From: Amylostereum areolatum
Lineage: Eukaryota > Basidiomycota > Agaricomycetes > Russulales > Stereaceae
DNA length: 64,000 nt
Reading direction: 5' to 3'
Assembly (NCBI GenBank): GCA_012932865.1
Contig: SAXG01000049.1
Coordinates: 248,001 to 312,000 of the forward strand
This document shows, piece after piece, positions 36,069 to 47,778 of the stretch. The notes under the pieces were generated by a model. That model was given only the letters and a program-made list of their open reading frames with translations, searched no databases and was not told the DNA's origin. A program made the translations under genes and the position numbers. Numbering within the stretch: position 1 is the stretch's first letter; every line of letters begins with the position of its first letter.

Positions 36069-36893
36069 CGTGGACAGAGGAGAGAGAGGCGAGTGCTATA
36101 GAAAAGACGCGTCGCGCGACGCGTCAAGTTCAACGGAGCTGAGAGGCGCCTCAACAGCACGTGATTTAAGGGTGTTCTGAACGAGAATGATGCAATTGCG
36201 GAAACGCCTGCCAGCGAGACCCGAGATTTACCAGTCTTTAATACAGTACTACCTGCTTGTCTCGTCAGTACGTCCGTATTAGAGCTGGTTACGAGTCTAG
36301 GGCGGAGGCTTGGTCGCGAGCAGAAGCAAGATCGATACAGAGAAAGCTCCAGACGAAGGGTAGAGGAATGCGGTCGAGAGTCGGAGGCAACGATCGTGGC
36401 TAGATCTCAACCACCTAAGGCTGCCCGCAGGCGGCACTCGTCGGGTTACCGGGTGAGGTGGATTTGAGGTGGATAGTTATAAGGTAAAGAACATCAAATA
36501 GTAGGGTACAACTTACTTAGCTCACAAGGTACTCTCGCAGGATCCTCAAGAGGTCATCGTCAGTCCTGGCCGCTAGAGCCCTCCTTCTACAGAACTTCGC
36601 GGTCGACGAGAGCTTCGTGAAGTTCAAAGAGGAGGGGTGCTTGTTCTCTCTGTGTAATATGACATCGTCAACACCAAATAATGCGGGACGATAATTAGAC
36701 GAAAGTGGGAAGGAGAGAGAAAGAGCGATCCTATACTATATACATGGAGTAATATCTAGTCGCGAGACACATGTGAAGCGATGGACAAGAAGGAATAGGC
36801 ATCGTCAGCAGGATAGGTCTGCGATTTCGGGGTTTGAAGGTCAGTTTCGAGAAACAACTTAGTGAAGGAATGAGTAACGTACCAGTAAGACTA
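36069..36893. other. Intergenic between DUF6589 gene and Plavaka element
   Basis: No gene recognised. It includes a GACGCGTCGCGCGACGCGTC palindrome at about 36105-36124, just upstream of the DUF6589 start. The downstream end of the Plavaka element should lie here, but I could not find its terminal repeat. Confidence 0.45.
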
Positions 36894-39800
36894 TTAATCA
36901 GCCGAGTCATCCCAATCGTCTTCATCCGAGTTATCACAAGACCCAGCCTCTGTCTCGCTGTCGGTTCCATGGTCGTCATTGTACTCGTATCCCTCGTCCT
37001 CCATAACCTCTTCATCCTGATTCCCAACTGTGCTTTCCGTGGAATCGAGCAGCTCTCCTCCTTCCATGATCTCCTCTTCGGGACTGAGGGTTGGTCCATT
37101 TTGTGAGCGAGTAGCATACGAGTGTCCTGCCGCCAATCCCCAGTGATATCGCATCAGCGCGTCGCGATCAACAAATCTGCCTCGTATGAATAAGCGGAAG
37201 GGCTTCATTCTACAAGTAACAACAACAGATGTTCTCACCGGCCCGCGTAGTAGTGGTTCCAGTCCTCAGAATCATTGGCTGGTATTGACACAGAATCCCT
37301 GCCGTCTGTGTGACGCTTGCCAAAGGCGAAGGCTGGGATTACGTGACAAGCTCGAAGGACGTGCCGTGGGTCCACAAATCCGAAGGCCGATGCATCACCG
37401 ACTGGGAGGAAATGCAACCTATCCAGTCGACAGTTTGACCAGGGATTAGCAGATTCCTCTAGGTCATACCATCGGACCCAAAGAAAGTCTAGTCTACGAG
37501 GGTGATAGTCCAGCATGCCAGGGCCTACGTAGATCACGTTGGCGTGATAGATGCCCAGAACACGGGCATAGCAGAACCGATGTTCACCTTCCTCCCCACC
37601 CTCCGCCAGCATTAGAATGTTTTGCTGGTCGGATCCGGGGTGGGCGGTGTCCTGGTCTCTCCGGACGTCGTAGGTTGTATAGTTGAGCTGCATTATTTTG
37701 TGGAGAAATATACGGTCGTCTTTGAGGATAACGTTGCCTGGATCCAGATAGTCGTCCCGACCTTGACCGTCGTCGTGTACGCGGGAAGAGGCTGGAGCTG
37801 GTGGAGGTATCACATCGTCATCTCGAACGTGAGATTCTGAAGTAACCTGTTGTTGAATACGAGGGAGGAGGTGAGACTTCAGGTCAGGGATAAAATTCTA
37901 GGAAGCATTGAGGAACCGTTCATTATGAGTGTGAATATATGGCGGTCACCTTCAAGGCAGGGTCATCAGGATGATTATGTACAAAAGAAACGACCGAAAC
38001 GGAGTGGTTCTCGGTCTTGCCGACGTTGAATTGCGCATCCGGTCGATCAGCCATGTCCTCCGAGTCGTGAAGTGTATCTGCTCCTCCGGTACGATTTTTG
38101 ATTTGTCGGATGTGAACCTGTCGCCGTTCTATCTGGGTGATTTGCTTCACAAATCCCTTCTTACTGGTACGACGGTAACGGGCTTTCAACAAGCGATGTT
38201 CTTCTTCACCCTGGGAATAACATGAGAAATCTGAACAACATCCTAGACGGTTGATTTTACTCTTTTAGTGGAGTACGAATCCGTGGTTCCAACGCGGCAG
38301 ATGGTGTCCGGGTAGTCGCCGAGGGCGTGCCACTTGTACGTGTTGATGTTTAACGATCTTGGAAGTCTGCCACCATTGTTCACCTTGAGAGGTAAAGGCG
38401 CCTTGCCCTTACCTTTCTGCTTGGCAGCTTGGTTACGAAGACGACGACGCTGTTCTCGAACACGTTCCTTGGTGGCATAGCACGAGCAAGTAGTTGCTTT
38501 GAAGTCGCGAACACTATCACCAAGGGCAGTGGTCACCTGGCGGAAGATATTCAACGTTTCTTCCGTGTGCATCCGAAGCTTCGCCAGGCCGTGCCAGTGC
38601 GCGGCGATAAATAGAAGCTTCATGAGCTTCCGATTGTCTGATGGGGGGAGGATGCCTTCGAAGACCGGTATCGCGCACTGAGCTTTCCAATTACTAGGTG
38701 ATAAGCCCGTGGTATTACGTGAAATCATACCTGAAGCATATCTTCGTACTGCCGAGCTGTCAGATTCTTCATGTCTGAGGTATTCTTGGTGAACTTCCTG
38801 ATCTTGTCTCTACCAAAAGATGGGACCAGACGATACCTCAGAGGACAGGGTAAGCCCTACACCGTAACTCAGGAGTGGCCTGAGATATACCGACGATCCA
38901 CTTCGTTGACAAGGCCTTCATCGATGCAGTCGATGATGCGAAGGATATGGGCGAACAATGCCTTCCATACACCGAGTTCAAAATCGTGTAAGAGGTCCAC
39001 GACGAATATGGGGAACATGTTGAAGCCCAAGGGCCCTAGTATTTCGGAGTACGCGTTCTGATGCAAGATAACATGAGTAGGGTGGAAAAGACGAACTTAT
39101 TGGGATACGCACTGCAGAGGGATACAGCGACTCGTTCTTTAAAAGAGCTTCCACTCGCGTACTGTTGACTGCAAAATTTTCCTTGAAGATGAGGTCACGA
39201 GCCTTCTGAATCTTATTGCGACGGGATTCGTCGTCTCGGCGAACGTTGGACACCCGAGAAGTCATATCTCGTCGCATTCCCATTTGATGTGTTTCTGACT
39301 TTAAAACAAGACAGCGTGGACACGGACATCCTCCCAAGAATCGGATGCCAGACATTAGAATCCTACATTGCGCCACCAAACTGTGAGCATAGACCAAAAC
39401 CGAGGATGAATGGGCTCGTACTTATCCATGTAATCGGCCGAGTGAGTGACAATGCGTGGGTAGAAACGTCGCTTGATGTCATCACAACATTCTATGATGA
39501 CGCCGTGTTGATATGCCACGCGAAACTCTTCATCGAAAAGTATACGTAGCTGGGCGTGGTGGAATTCACGTCTACAGAATGTCATGAATTGCTCGTTCGG
39601 TCCCTTGCCTCCGTAATGCTCCGATGCGAAATCTTGAAAAGAGTCGGGAAGCTGTACAAGATTAGAACGGGGTACGGTGTGCAAATAAAGAAGGACGCAC
39701 AGATTGGAAGTACACGACATGCTCACAACAGTTCTCTGTAAGTTTATTACGGAAATACTTGGATTCGTTACCATGGAGAAGGTATCCCGGCCACAGTTTC

Positions 39801-41186
39801 GTGTTTCCAACCTTCACGACAGTGGTCTCGTCCGTGATCATCATAAACGCGACAATGCAGCGAGGCAGGTCGCACCCGGGTTCAGGTGCGCTGGCTTGGA
39901 GTTTACGATGAGCGTCCAGAAATTCGGCAGAGTTATACAGCTCCCCGTAAACCCGGGTATCGTAGCCTTCCGGAGACCCAGGGGGTTTCCAGCGGAGTTC
40001 GTAAGGCTCGTAATGAAAGCGTGAATGCCCGGAAGGCGAAGACAGTTTTTCCTTGATGACGGATACCAGGCTTCGATGGTACGTAGGACCTGCGGTATAC
40101 TCCTGCACTCCAGGATGTTCAGTGTTCTTGTGAAAGGGCACAGATATCGTGACCGGAGTTGCCTTCCAGCCAGGCTCGAGATCGTCTGACTCGGACGATG
40201 ACCGAACACCTACGTCCGCCACTGGTTCGGTAAGTCGACAATTGACCTCTCGCCAATTTGTGCGCCGAACGTCTTCCGGGCAGAAATCCTGGGCTCCTAT
40301 GATTTTTACCAGTTTGTCAAAACTGGCCTGGGATTTTTGTTCTCCGCCATTCCAGTACCAATCTCCGAGAAGGAACGAGCTGCGGGACGGATACGGGAAA
40401 TAAGGTTGGTCTCCCTCGAGTGACGAGGAAGGAACTTGACCCCAAGCAAAGTTCAGGAGATCGGACGAAGTGACGTTGATGTCTGGATCGTGATCGGGGA
40501 ACGTACCGCTGCTGTAGCGGCGAAACAGACCGAACTTGTTCGGAAGGAAGTCTAGAGGAGTGGTAGGAAGTTCAGATGTAGATTGCCCAGTTTCAGCTTC
40601 AGCGCTTGCCGTGGGTTCTAGTGATTGCGTGGATTGTGCGAGTATCCGGGGCGGCGGCAAAGGAGGTAATGGCTCCGGGGTATCGTCACGGTAGCGCCGA
40701 GGCAGTCTTCCCCTGTTCCTTCGATGAGGGAGGATTGACGGCAGGGCTGGTTCACGTGGAGGGTTTGGTGGAGGGTTTGGTGGAGGGTTTGGTGGAAGAG
40801 GCGCAACCTCGTGGTGGGAGCTCGACACGTATGGCGATTCAGAAAAGACGGATGCTGCAACGATGGGAGAGCTTGAAGACGGGAAGGGCAAGTCTGATGA
40901 TCCGGGCTATAGGCATGCGTAAGAGACCTGCTGATAACCAGTGAAGAGCTCTCACGTTGGAACTGCCCCCGGGCTGAGGCACTTGGCTGAGGCTGAAGCT
41001 GACGCTTTGAGTTGTATTCTGAGATTGATTGCTCGACAGCCGCTGCCGTTTTGCTTCACGAGCTCGAACAATAGCGTCCCCTACGTGCTTTTTGGCTTGT
41101 TTGCATGCACGCCGATGATTTGAATATGCAGATTGCTGGTCGAAATTTCGGCCACACACGCAACGCATTGAGCTTGCCAGTTCCAT
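36894..41186 (-). CDS. Plavaka-family transposase (CACTA-related), apparently intact
   Basis: Ten exons: 40956-41186, 39701-40906, 39422-39651, 39113-39380, 38891-39057, 38731-38836, 38261-38677, 37950-38210, 37239-37897, 36894-37176. Every phase agrees, giving 1,275 residues. Domains in order: an N-terminal C-x-C-x12-H-x3-C finger (MRCVCGRNFDQQSAYSNHRR), a Pro-rich linker with PPN repeats, the family block ELRWKPPGSPEGYDTRVYGE, GCDLPRCIVAFMMITDETTV, LWPGYLLHGNESKYFRNK, FLGGCPCPRC, VDLLHDFELGVWKALFAH (acidic residues of the RNase H-like core), SYSTKRGEEEHRLLKARYRR, and the C-terminal YARVLGIYHANVIYVGPGML and GFVDPRHVLRACHVIPAFAF. An acidic tail ends the protein. No stop or frameshift was found, so the element may be autonomous or recently active. 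The ATG at 41186 is chosen as the one nearest the finger. Confidence 0.9.
36894..41186 (-). mobile_element. Plavaka transposon, minimal extent (ends not located)
   Basis: The span is the transposase gene only. The true termini must lie between 36069 and 36893 and between 41187 and 41567, unless the family A gene is cargo. No matching inverted termini or target duplication were found by eye. Confidence 0.7.
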
Positions 41187-41567
41187 GTGTACTATGTCTG
41201 AGTCACGTCTTCGAACTCGGCATGGGGGTAAAGGAGAAGGGAGCGTACCGCACTGCCAGAGGTTGTATGCCAACCGTTCAAGATTGTGGTGTCGATGTCA
41301 GAGTATACGTACCTCGTGCGGACCACATTGTGGCGAAACAACGCATCTCCGTCACACGTCAAGCTTCGCCTATCGATGTGCCAACTCTCGGATGCCACTC
41401 TAATAATCCTTCAATATTGTCGTTCATCGGAGCTCCGGGTTTGAGCAGGTCACACACTGTGGCATATACGTCTTGATCACAAGTAATTGTAGGCAGGCAG
41501 ATTAGGGCAATCAATATGGTAAATAGTCAGAGATACGGTGAACGAAGCTGGAAACCCGAAGGTTCTA
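41187..41567. other. Intergenic, Plavaka 5' side
   Basis: 380 bp between the transposase start and the stop of family A gene 1. Nothing recognised; it should contain the element's promoter and terminus. Confidence 0.4.
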
Positions 41568-42645
41568 TTAGATATCGACGATAGGTGAAGGGGGAGGGGA
41601 GGTTGTTGAGGGGCTGGGTAGTGGGGTGAACAAGGGACTGAGTAGTGGGAAAAGACAGAGGTGAGCTCGAAATCTCCGAGTTGTAGTATTGATACCGCAG
41701 TTGCATCGGTCGAGAGATGCCCTCAATTCCTCATCTGTGAGACCAGGGTTCTCTTCGTCGTCCAGCCGAGCGAATAATCGGCCTCCCTGGTAACGCTCCC
41801 CCGCACTGAATGCTCCAACAGCACACCTGTGCTGACGGAACCGTCTGCGTGTAGTCGTAAGACCACAGCTGCATCGCGCCAACGCCTGGCCGAGTTCGAC
41901 ATCAGAAAGTCCAGGGTTTTCTTCTTGATCAAGGCGCAGGTAGAGTGTATGACTGGCGATGGAATCCCGTCTCGGTGGAGGTCGATGGCGGATCGCGCTG
42001 ATGTGAAATACTGGACAATTATTATATGAGCACTACTACACAAACAAAAACAGGAGGTAGAACGTACGTCGACGGGTGCGGATGCGGCCTCGGTTTGCGT
42101 GTGACGCATTTGACAGCGGGGAATCTAGTGGGTAATCCGGCATCATAAGCATCGCATGTTAGGAAACCCAAACAGATCACAGTCGACATGCCTCGAAGAG
42201 GGTACACTTGGAGATACACCCCGGTTTTGTCATAATATCGTTCCAGATTAACTAGACGGTAAAGATTAAACGAAGGTGAAGAAAGGCGGAAGTCAGCCAG
42301 CGCACCTTTATACAAACACCGGGATTTCGCACAAATCGCCATGTATAGGCCTTGGTTTCGGTTCCGCTCTGTTTGAAGGATAATGCGGCACTCGCGTGGC
42401 TCCTGGAAGGAGCCTCTTGGAGCCGAACAAAAACAGGAAGGTCCGCGAAACTTGTGATTAACTCGATGTAAGTCGAAGTCGGTGATGGGGAGACGATCAA
42501 GCGTTCCCGGGTGTGTTGGCCTTCGAACATCAGCAATACAGGAAAACAAGAAAGCACGATAACTTGCTCACCAGCCCCAAGCACGAAGAGTTCGAGTCCG
42601 TGAGTCAAACTCCAGCACCGTAGGTGAGACGCGGACTCTATGCAT
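41568..42645 (-). CDS. Family A protein 1: unknown, two C-x-C-x11-H-x-C motifs
   Basis: Not recognised. Exons 42572-42645, 42306-42520, 42192-42251, 42068-42124, 41568-42010 join in frame to 282 residues. Each exon aligns with the corresponding exon of the gene at 47779-48830, which supports the model. Order: MHRVRVSPTVLEFDSRTRTL, a middle region with FRGPSCFCSAPRG and MAICAKSRCLYK, VNLERYYDKTGVYLQVYPLR, a basic stretch (RGRIRTRRR), then two repeats of ENPGL(S/T)DxEL followed by RCSCGLTTTRRRFRQHRC and RCNCGINTTTRRFRAHLC. The Cys/His spacing suggests a small metal-binding finger (inference). Intron 3 (42125-42191) begins with GC, where the paralog has GT. The C terminus is Pro/Ser-rich. Confidence 0.75.
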
Positions 42646-43459
42646 GAACATAGATTCTTGTCGCGGAGTAATCTGCGGTGACATGGAAAGGGTTGGTGAG
42701 CAGCGCATAGTCCGGTTTGTCCAGGCTGGAGGAAAAGACGCTCACGTTTTTATAGCAGCCAAGAGCCCGCTCTTAAGCAGTGGGGAACCCCAGGATAACT
42801 CCCGGAAGTGATGGCCGTCGTTGGTTGATGTGCAGATGTAGCGAAGTCCAGGAGGCCAATGCTTTTTCTTCTCTGGGCGAGCCGGTTTGGAATTGAGGAG
42901 TGACGCGTGCACGACCGAGCGTGCGCCGAGGCCGACCAACTCAACGGCAAAAGGGCGGGCGAGGCAGTCCGGTTTGCGGGTCGGGGAACGAGACGAAGCC
43001 CTGCGCTGACCAATCACGTTAATCACATGTCACAGCTTGCCAATGCAATCGCTTTATATTACTTAAGGATGTGTTTCTAATGCGTTTCGGCTCAATGGAT
43101 GCCAGGCACAAACCAAAACTCGCAAACCGGCCGTGCTTCCAAACCGTTCTGTATCTTTGACCAACGGAGGTCCTATCCAAAGCCATGTATCATTCTGGGA
43201 TGCCAAAGAAGTTAAGAACATATCGAATCGTTCACGGACACATGTCATTCATGCATGAAGTGGGTCATACGACTGCCACGGCGACGATACGGGTACAGTG
43301 GTAAAGAACATAAAAGCATTACGAAGTACACAAGCGCGATAACAAAGGAGACAATACAACTGCGAAGGCGACAGTGAAAACTTTTCGACCGATCAAAGTA
43401 TGTGACCTACCAGACAATTGTTCCACGGGACGAACCATGCTAGCTTGCCATAGAATCAC
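42646..43459. other. Intergenic between family A1 and B1
   Basis: 814 bp; ORFs on the minus strand at 42742-43026 lack any recognisable feature or splice support. It should contain the A1 promoter. Confidence 0.4.
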
Positions 43460-44318
43460 CTATTCCGTGCAATCGCTGCCTCCCATGTCATCCGAAGTTT
43501 CCTCATCCGAGGTGTCGGAAGACGAGGTGTCGGAAGACGAGGTGTCGGAAGCTGACAGACGGAAGGAGGCGAGGGAACGGGGAGGGGAAGAATTGGGAGT
43601 GGACGGCCGGTCGGAGGCGGCCAAAGAACGAGGGGAAAGACAGTCATCCTCAGGACGAGGGCGGTGGTCATCCTCGGAACGAGGGGAGAAGCAACCATCG
43701 CGACGAGGGAAAAGGCCACCAACATCCTCACGACGATGGGAGAACAGGTCGTCGCGACGCAGGGATGTATCATGATTTTGGGCGGGACGGAGAAGAGTGA
43801 TAGTTGCTGCGAGTGTGCCATCGGAGAGGAATGCGTCGACCAAAGGTGAACGTGTGATGAAGTAGTCCTGGAGCGCAGCGTCGCGACGGCTCTCCTCTAC
43901 TCGGTTTAGCTCCTCAAGCTCGTTGTAGGTCTTCAGCGCCGTGGTGGTAGCTATTTCGATCCGCCCATTGCACTCCACGATCTCGTCCCTGCACGCGTCG
44001 AGACGCACAGATGCTGCGCTCTTCTGTTGGTGAAGATTTTCTTGCTGCCGTTTCGACATAGCGTGGATGCAATCCGTGATAATGGAAATCTGCTCATATG
44101 TGTACGTCGACAGGGAGGACTAGAGAGGACAGATTCAAATCGTTGAGACAAATCGGGAGAAATTCAATGATGATACGCACCGAATGGCAGGCATCTTCTT
44201 TATACTGACGAAGCAGACGGGCGACTTCCTGTCTCCCCAAGCGACCCTTCCGCAGCCGAGGGGTAGACGGAGCACGTGGGGTGGGTGGATATGACGAGTC
44301 AAGATAAGTCGATTCCAT
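43460..44318 (-). CDS. Family B protein 1: unknown coiled-coil protein
   Basis: Not recognised. Exons 44181-44318 and 43460-44119 give 265 residues from MESTYLDSSYPPTPRAPSTP. The middle (about 65-135) is a predicted helical coil: KRQQENLHQQKSAASVRLDA through the ALKTYNELEELNRVEESRRD segment. Then comes a conserved FITRSPLVDAFLSDGTLAAT. The C terminus is low-complexity, with R-x-(E/D)-D repeats and a Ser/Asp/Thr tail built from a tandem GAGGTGTCGGAAGAC nucleotide repeat. The gene at 50665-51297 is a paralog with the same single intron and the same order up to the FLSDGTL-type motif, but it lacks the repetitive tail. Location and function unknown. Confidence 0.7.
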
Positions 44319-44565
44319 GTTGGAGGTAAAGAGAGTACGGGTTGTTCAGAGGTAGGGAGACCGCAGAGGGTGGTCACAATGGTGAGTGGTGAGGAGACTG
44401 CGGAATTGTTGAGAAACGCTTTATACTCCGCGCCACGAGGATTCCCACGCATAGTTTCAGAGTAATATTAGCCCTCAGTAAGACTCTTATTGTTACAGTT
44501 AAAATAATGTCAAAAATCAAGTGTCGTAAAATCAATATCATGTTCGTAATTGGCGCAGACGATGC

Positions 44566-45349
44566 CTACGACGATGTGCTCAGATTCTTTAGGCCTGTTA
44601 TTATGGCAAGGACGTGAGACGCAAATGGATTAAGATAGTGCAGAGTCCAGACCTGGGATGTCACGGAAAGAATTCCACAGAGGGTCCGGCGGCGAGGTCC
44701 AGCTGTTCTCCCTCTGGAGTCGTCTTCCGGCCTTATGACTTCTTGCCGCTCTACGCCCTCCATGCACAGGCGGGGACACTCCTGAGCAGTGAAAGAGAAC
44801 AAGTCAGATATTGACGTTGATTTCCCTAGGACGATCTTCAAATACCTATAGGTAATTCACGAAAGGAGTTCCAGACCGGATCGGGTGGGGACGTCCAACT
44901 GTTCTCCCTTCTGAGGGGTAAGCCGCCCCGCTCTCTAATGCGCTTCAAGCGCTCGTTGCAATGTCGTACCGGCCCTAGACGAGCGCTGGAGTCGTAGATG
45001 CGATGCGGATCGGTACTTCGACTGGACGTGACTTGGCCGGTGACTTGGCCTGCACTTGTCTGAGCGTAGGCACTGCCTATCATGAAGTTGCCGTCGCCGC
45101 CATTCAATTGAACTATAGCTTGTGTCTGAAGGATGTACTCAGCAGCATGGTCTGGGGGTAAGTTTGAAGCCACTGTACCGTGTTCGATCCTTGGATGGAC
45201 TGATACGTTGTCGGCGGCATATCCATAGACAATCCTGCCGTCTTGACTTCGTCCCTGGCGAGATCAAGAGCGGAAAGCTCGTGGGTTGGGGGATGAGACG
45301 ACAACGTCTGGGTGAATGAATGATTCGAGAGGGGCGTCGGGTTGAGCAT
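44566..45349 (-). CDS. Gene C: unknown 202-residue protein with duplicated exon motif
   Basis: Not recognised. Exons 45179-45349, 44846-45125, 44653-44781, 44566-44594 join in frame from MLNPTPLSNHSFTQTLSSHP. Exon 2 ends with RRENSWTSPPDPVWNSFREL and exon 3 with QRENSWTSPPDPLWNSFRDI. Both are followed by a phase-1 splice, so the second looks like an internal exon duplication. Between them exon 3 is basic (HGGRRAARSHKAGRR). No signal peptide or membrane segment. It lies directly upstream of B1 on the same strand, 247 bp apart. The in-frame, conserved duplicate argues that the region is or was translated. Confidence 0.6.
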
Positions 45350-45705
45350 GTTGAGGTTAGAGATAAAGAGACTGGACGTAAAAAGACGGGCATTGAGCAG
45401 GAAGAAACACTCGCCTTATAAGAACAGCGAGCACACCGACAACTAGAAGATTTTCATTTCGTGATTGCGTTGTGGAACTTGTTGACCTTTGTGAGCAGCG
45501 TAAATCCAGTCCGCTAGAATGTCAAGATCTCACCGCTTCTCATGGCGTAAACTTTTGCACAGCTGGGCCTTTCCTCGCCTAGCCTCTTCTAAGACATTGC
45601 GGACACGTCGGGTCAGAGAAGGCCGTTCATGACTGGCTACACAAGAGTGGGTCACTGTGTGAAGTTCGCTTCTGATCAACCCGAACTGTTTTCAGAGACT
45701 GATAC

Positions 45706-45857
45706 TTACGCCCCGTAAGATTTGTCAGAATCGTGGGACTCAATCGAAGAGGCACGGTGGTCAGGCCGGCGCGGAGATAGACTATCTTACACCGCCCTGT
45801 GAGATTTGTCACAATCGTGGACTCAATCGAAGAGGGATGATCGTCACGGCGCGGAGA
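45706..45857. repeat. Tandem repeat, two units of about 75-80 bp
   Basis: Units 45706-45778 and 45786-45857 share AGATTTGTCA-AATCGTGG-ACTCAATCGAAGAGG and end in GGCGCGGAGA. They differ by several substitutions and short indels. The units lie upstream of gene C and are not coding in any sense I can support. Confidence 0.8.
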
Positions 45858-47778
45858 ATCAACGGAACACCGATATGACACGAGCCCCCGTTAGCGCGCT
45901 TCGACAACAAGCAACCTTGATATCACCTTTGAGATTGAGTTTACGGCTTTGACGAGCACATCACAGATATTGGCAAGGCTTGCTGGACACCAATGTCAAT
46001 ATGGTTCATGTTGAACGTGAAGTTGAACTATTATGATGAGTCGATGACATTAGCCCTTGCGGTAACAAGGTTACAGCTCGAACGGGTGATACAACGGGTA
46101 TGCAATGGAGGACCAGAAGAAGAAGGTTGTTCATGTAGGATAACAAAGGTAGTCGTGCCAATAGAGGAGGAGTACGTCTAAGAAAATGGTGTGAATTGTA
46201 TACCTTGCCTACTTTGCCTTTCGAGCGACGTGCACGAGTCGTCGCGTGAGAGGGCATCACCCTCGCGTCGCCGTCTTCGAGTCATCCCGAGCTTCAACTA
46301 CGGGCGACGTTCAGACAGGCATCCCTTCACCGCCTAGAATTTCTTGCCCAAATTGTAACATAGCTTGCTGATGACGATTTATTGAGCATCGGAGGGTGGT
46401 AGGGAGCAAGAGGCGGCCCAAGAGGGAGTGGTAGGAATATGGAACACTGGTCAACGACGAGTAAAAAACATCATGAAGAAGGCGGTCCTACACGATCCGG
46501 TTAGCCTCCGTCTGAAATGAAGTGCTGGTGATGAACGCTCACTTGGACGAGCCCCCGAGCCCTAGATCCCTCGCGTATATCTCCACAAACTGTTCCGGAG
46601 AGGCGCCCGGATTCTCATGTCCCACTTGAACTGGTCATGGAGCTTCATCGATCTCACCATGAGGCAGAGTATAACGTGAGCGGCGTCAGCGGTGATGACA
46701 CGAGAACGGCAAATTAGGATTAGAGTGGTCTACTAGGAAGGGGCGAAGGCGAGCAGCAAGGAGGAAGGGGCGACTGCGATTGAGAAGAGAGAGGGGGTAG
46801 CAGCGCCGTACCTCCGTTGAATCCGTTCCCGTTCCCCACCAAGGTCTCCCGTTCCCGTTCCCCACCAAGGTCTGTCCCCCCTGACCCCCCCTTCGATCGA
46901 CTTGTGCGATGTGCGTTGGGAGTCCTTGTCGTGTGTGCAGAACGCGTTGGCTAGTGGCGGCGGGATTGGGTTGCGGTGGGGATCTTGGGATCGGGCGCGC
47001 GCGAACCGGTCTGGTCGGCAGGCGGGAGCACGGAAGGCTGCAAACGGCAGGCGGCAGGCGGCGAGCGGGCAGCGGCAAACGACAGGAGGGGGGTGGGGGA
47101 CGGGAGGATTGGGCGGCAAAGGTGACGGTAAAGACGTAACCGCATTGCCGCATTGTAGGCGATGAATGTATCGAGACGCGGGCTGAGAACGGCGTTGGTG
47201 GTGCGAAGGGCATAGGCGGCGATGAATTTGTTGAGACGCAAGCTGGGAACGGCATCGGAGCCTGCAGGGGGGACCTCGGGGCAGGCGAATAGGATTGGAG
47301 ACGAAGCGCGAACTGACGACGTTGGTGAGCACTCGTTTCTAAACCCCACCCCACTGCTTAGAGAATGTGGTACTTACGGTGTTTGTTGCGACGCCGTCTC
47401 CGCTCATCGTGTCCGCCTGTTGCGTCGCGTCGTTTTGCTGGAAGAGTTAGACGCGACCGGTCAGGTTCTTGAAGATCATCAGGCGCGCACGAGCCGCCGT
47501 CAGCAGGCGGGATCGGGGACGTGGTAGGTGGTATAGAGCGAACGGAGGGGGACGAGCGGGCGGCGGGGAACGACGTGAGGGGAAGGGGGGCGGAAAGATC
47601 GGAGACAAGGGATCCAAGCGGGATCCGCGCACGGTCGCAGTGGACGAAGATGCGGCCGATGCGTCGTATACGTTATGTAAACAGTTAACGGATTCCGATT
47701 GAAGCCCCAGTAAGCATGCAGTATAGATTTATAAGTAGTATTAGGGGATGGGAGTACATGGATTATATGAATTACATT
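45858..47778. other. Gene-poor region, GC-rich in its second half
   Basis: No gene supported. From about 46,720 to 47,650 base composition is GC-rich and four or more frames stay open by composition alone (Pro/Arg/Ser-rich, no motif). A 25 bp unit (CCGTTCCCGTTCCCCACCAA and five more) is repeated at 46823-46847 and 46849-46873. The block GATGAAT(G/T)T-T-GAGACGC is repeated near 47161 and 47221. Confidence 0.45.

Noticed and set aside
46686..47527. Long GC-rich ORFs on both strands
   Set aside because: Several frames are open at once, composition is Pro/Arg/Ser-rich, and no motif or splice logic supports a gene.
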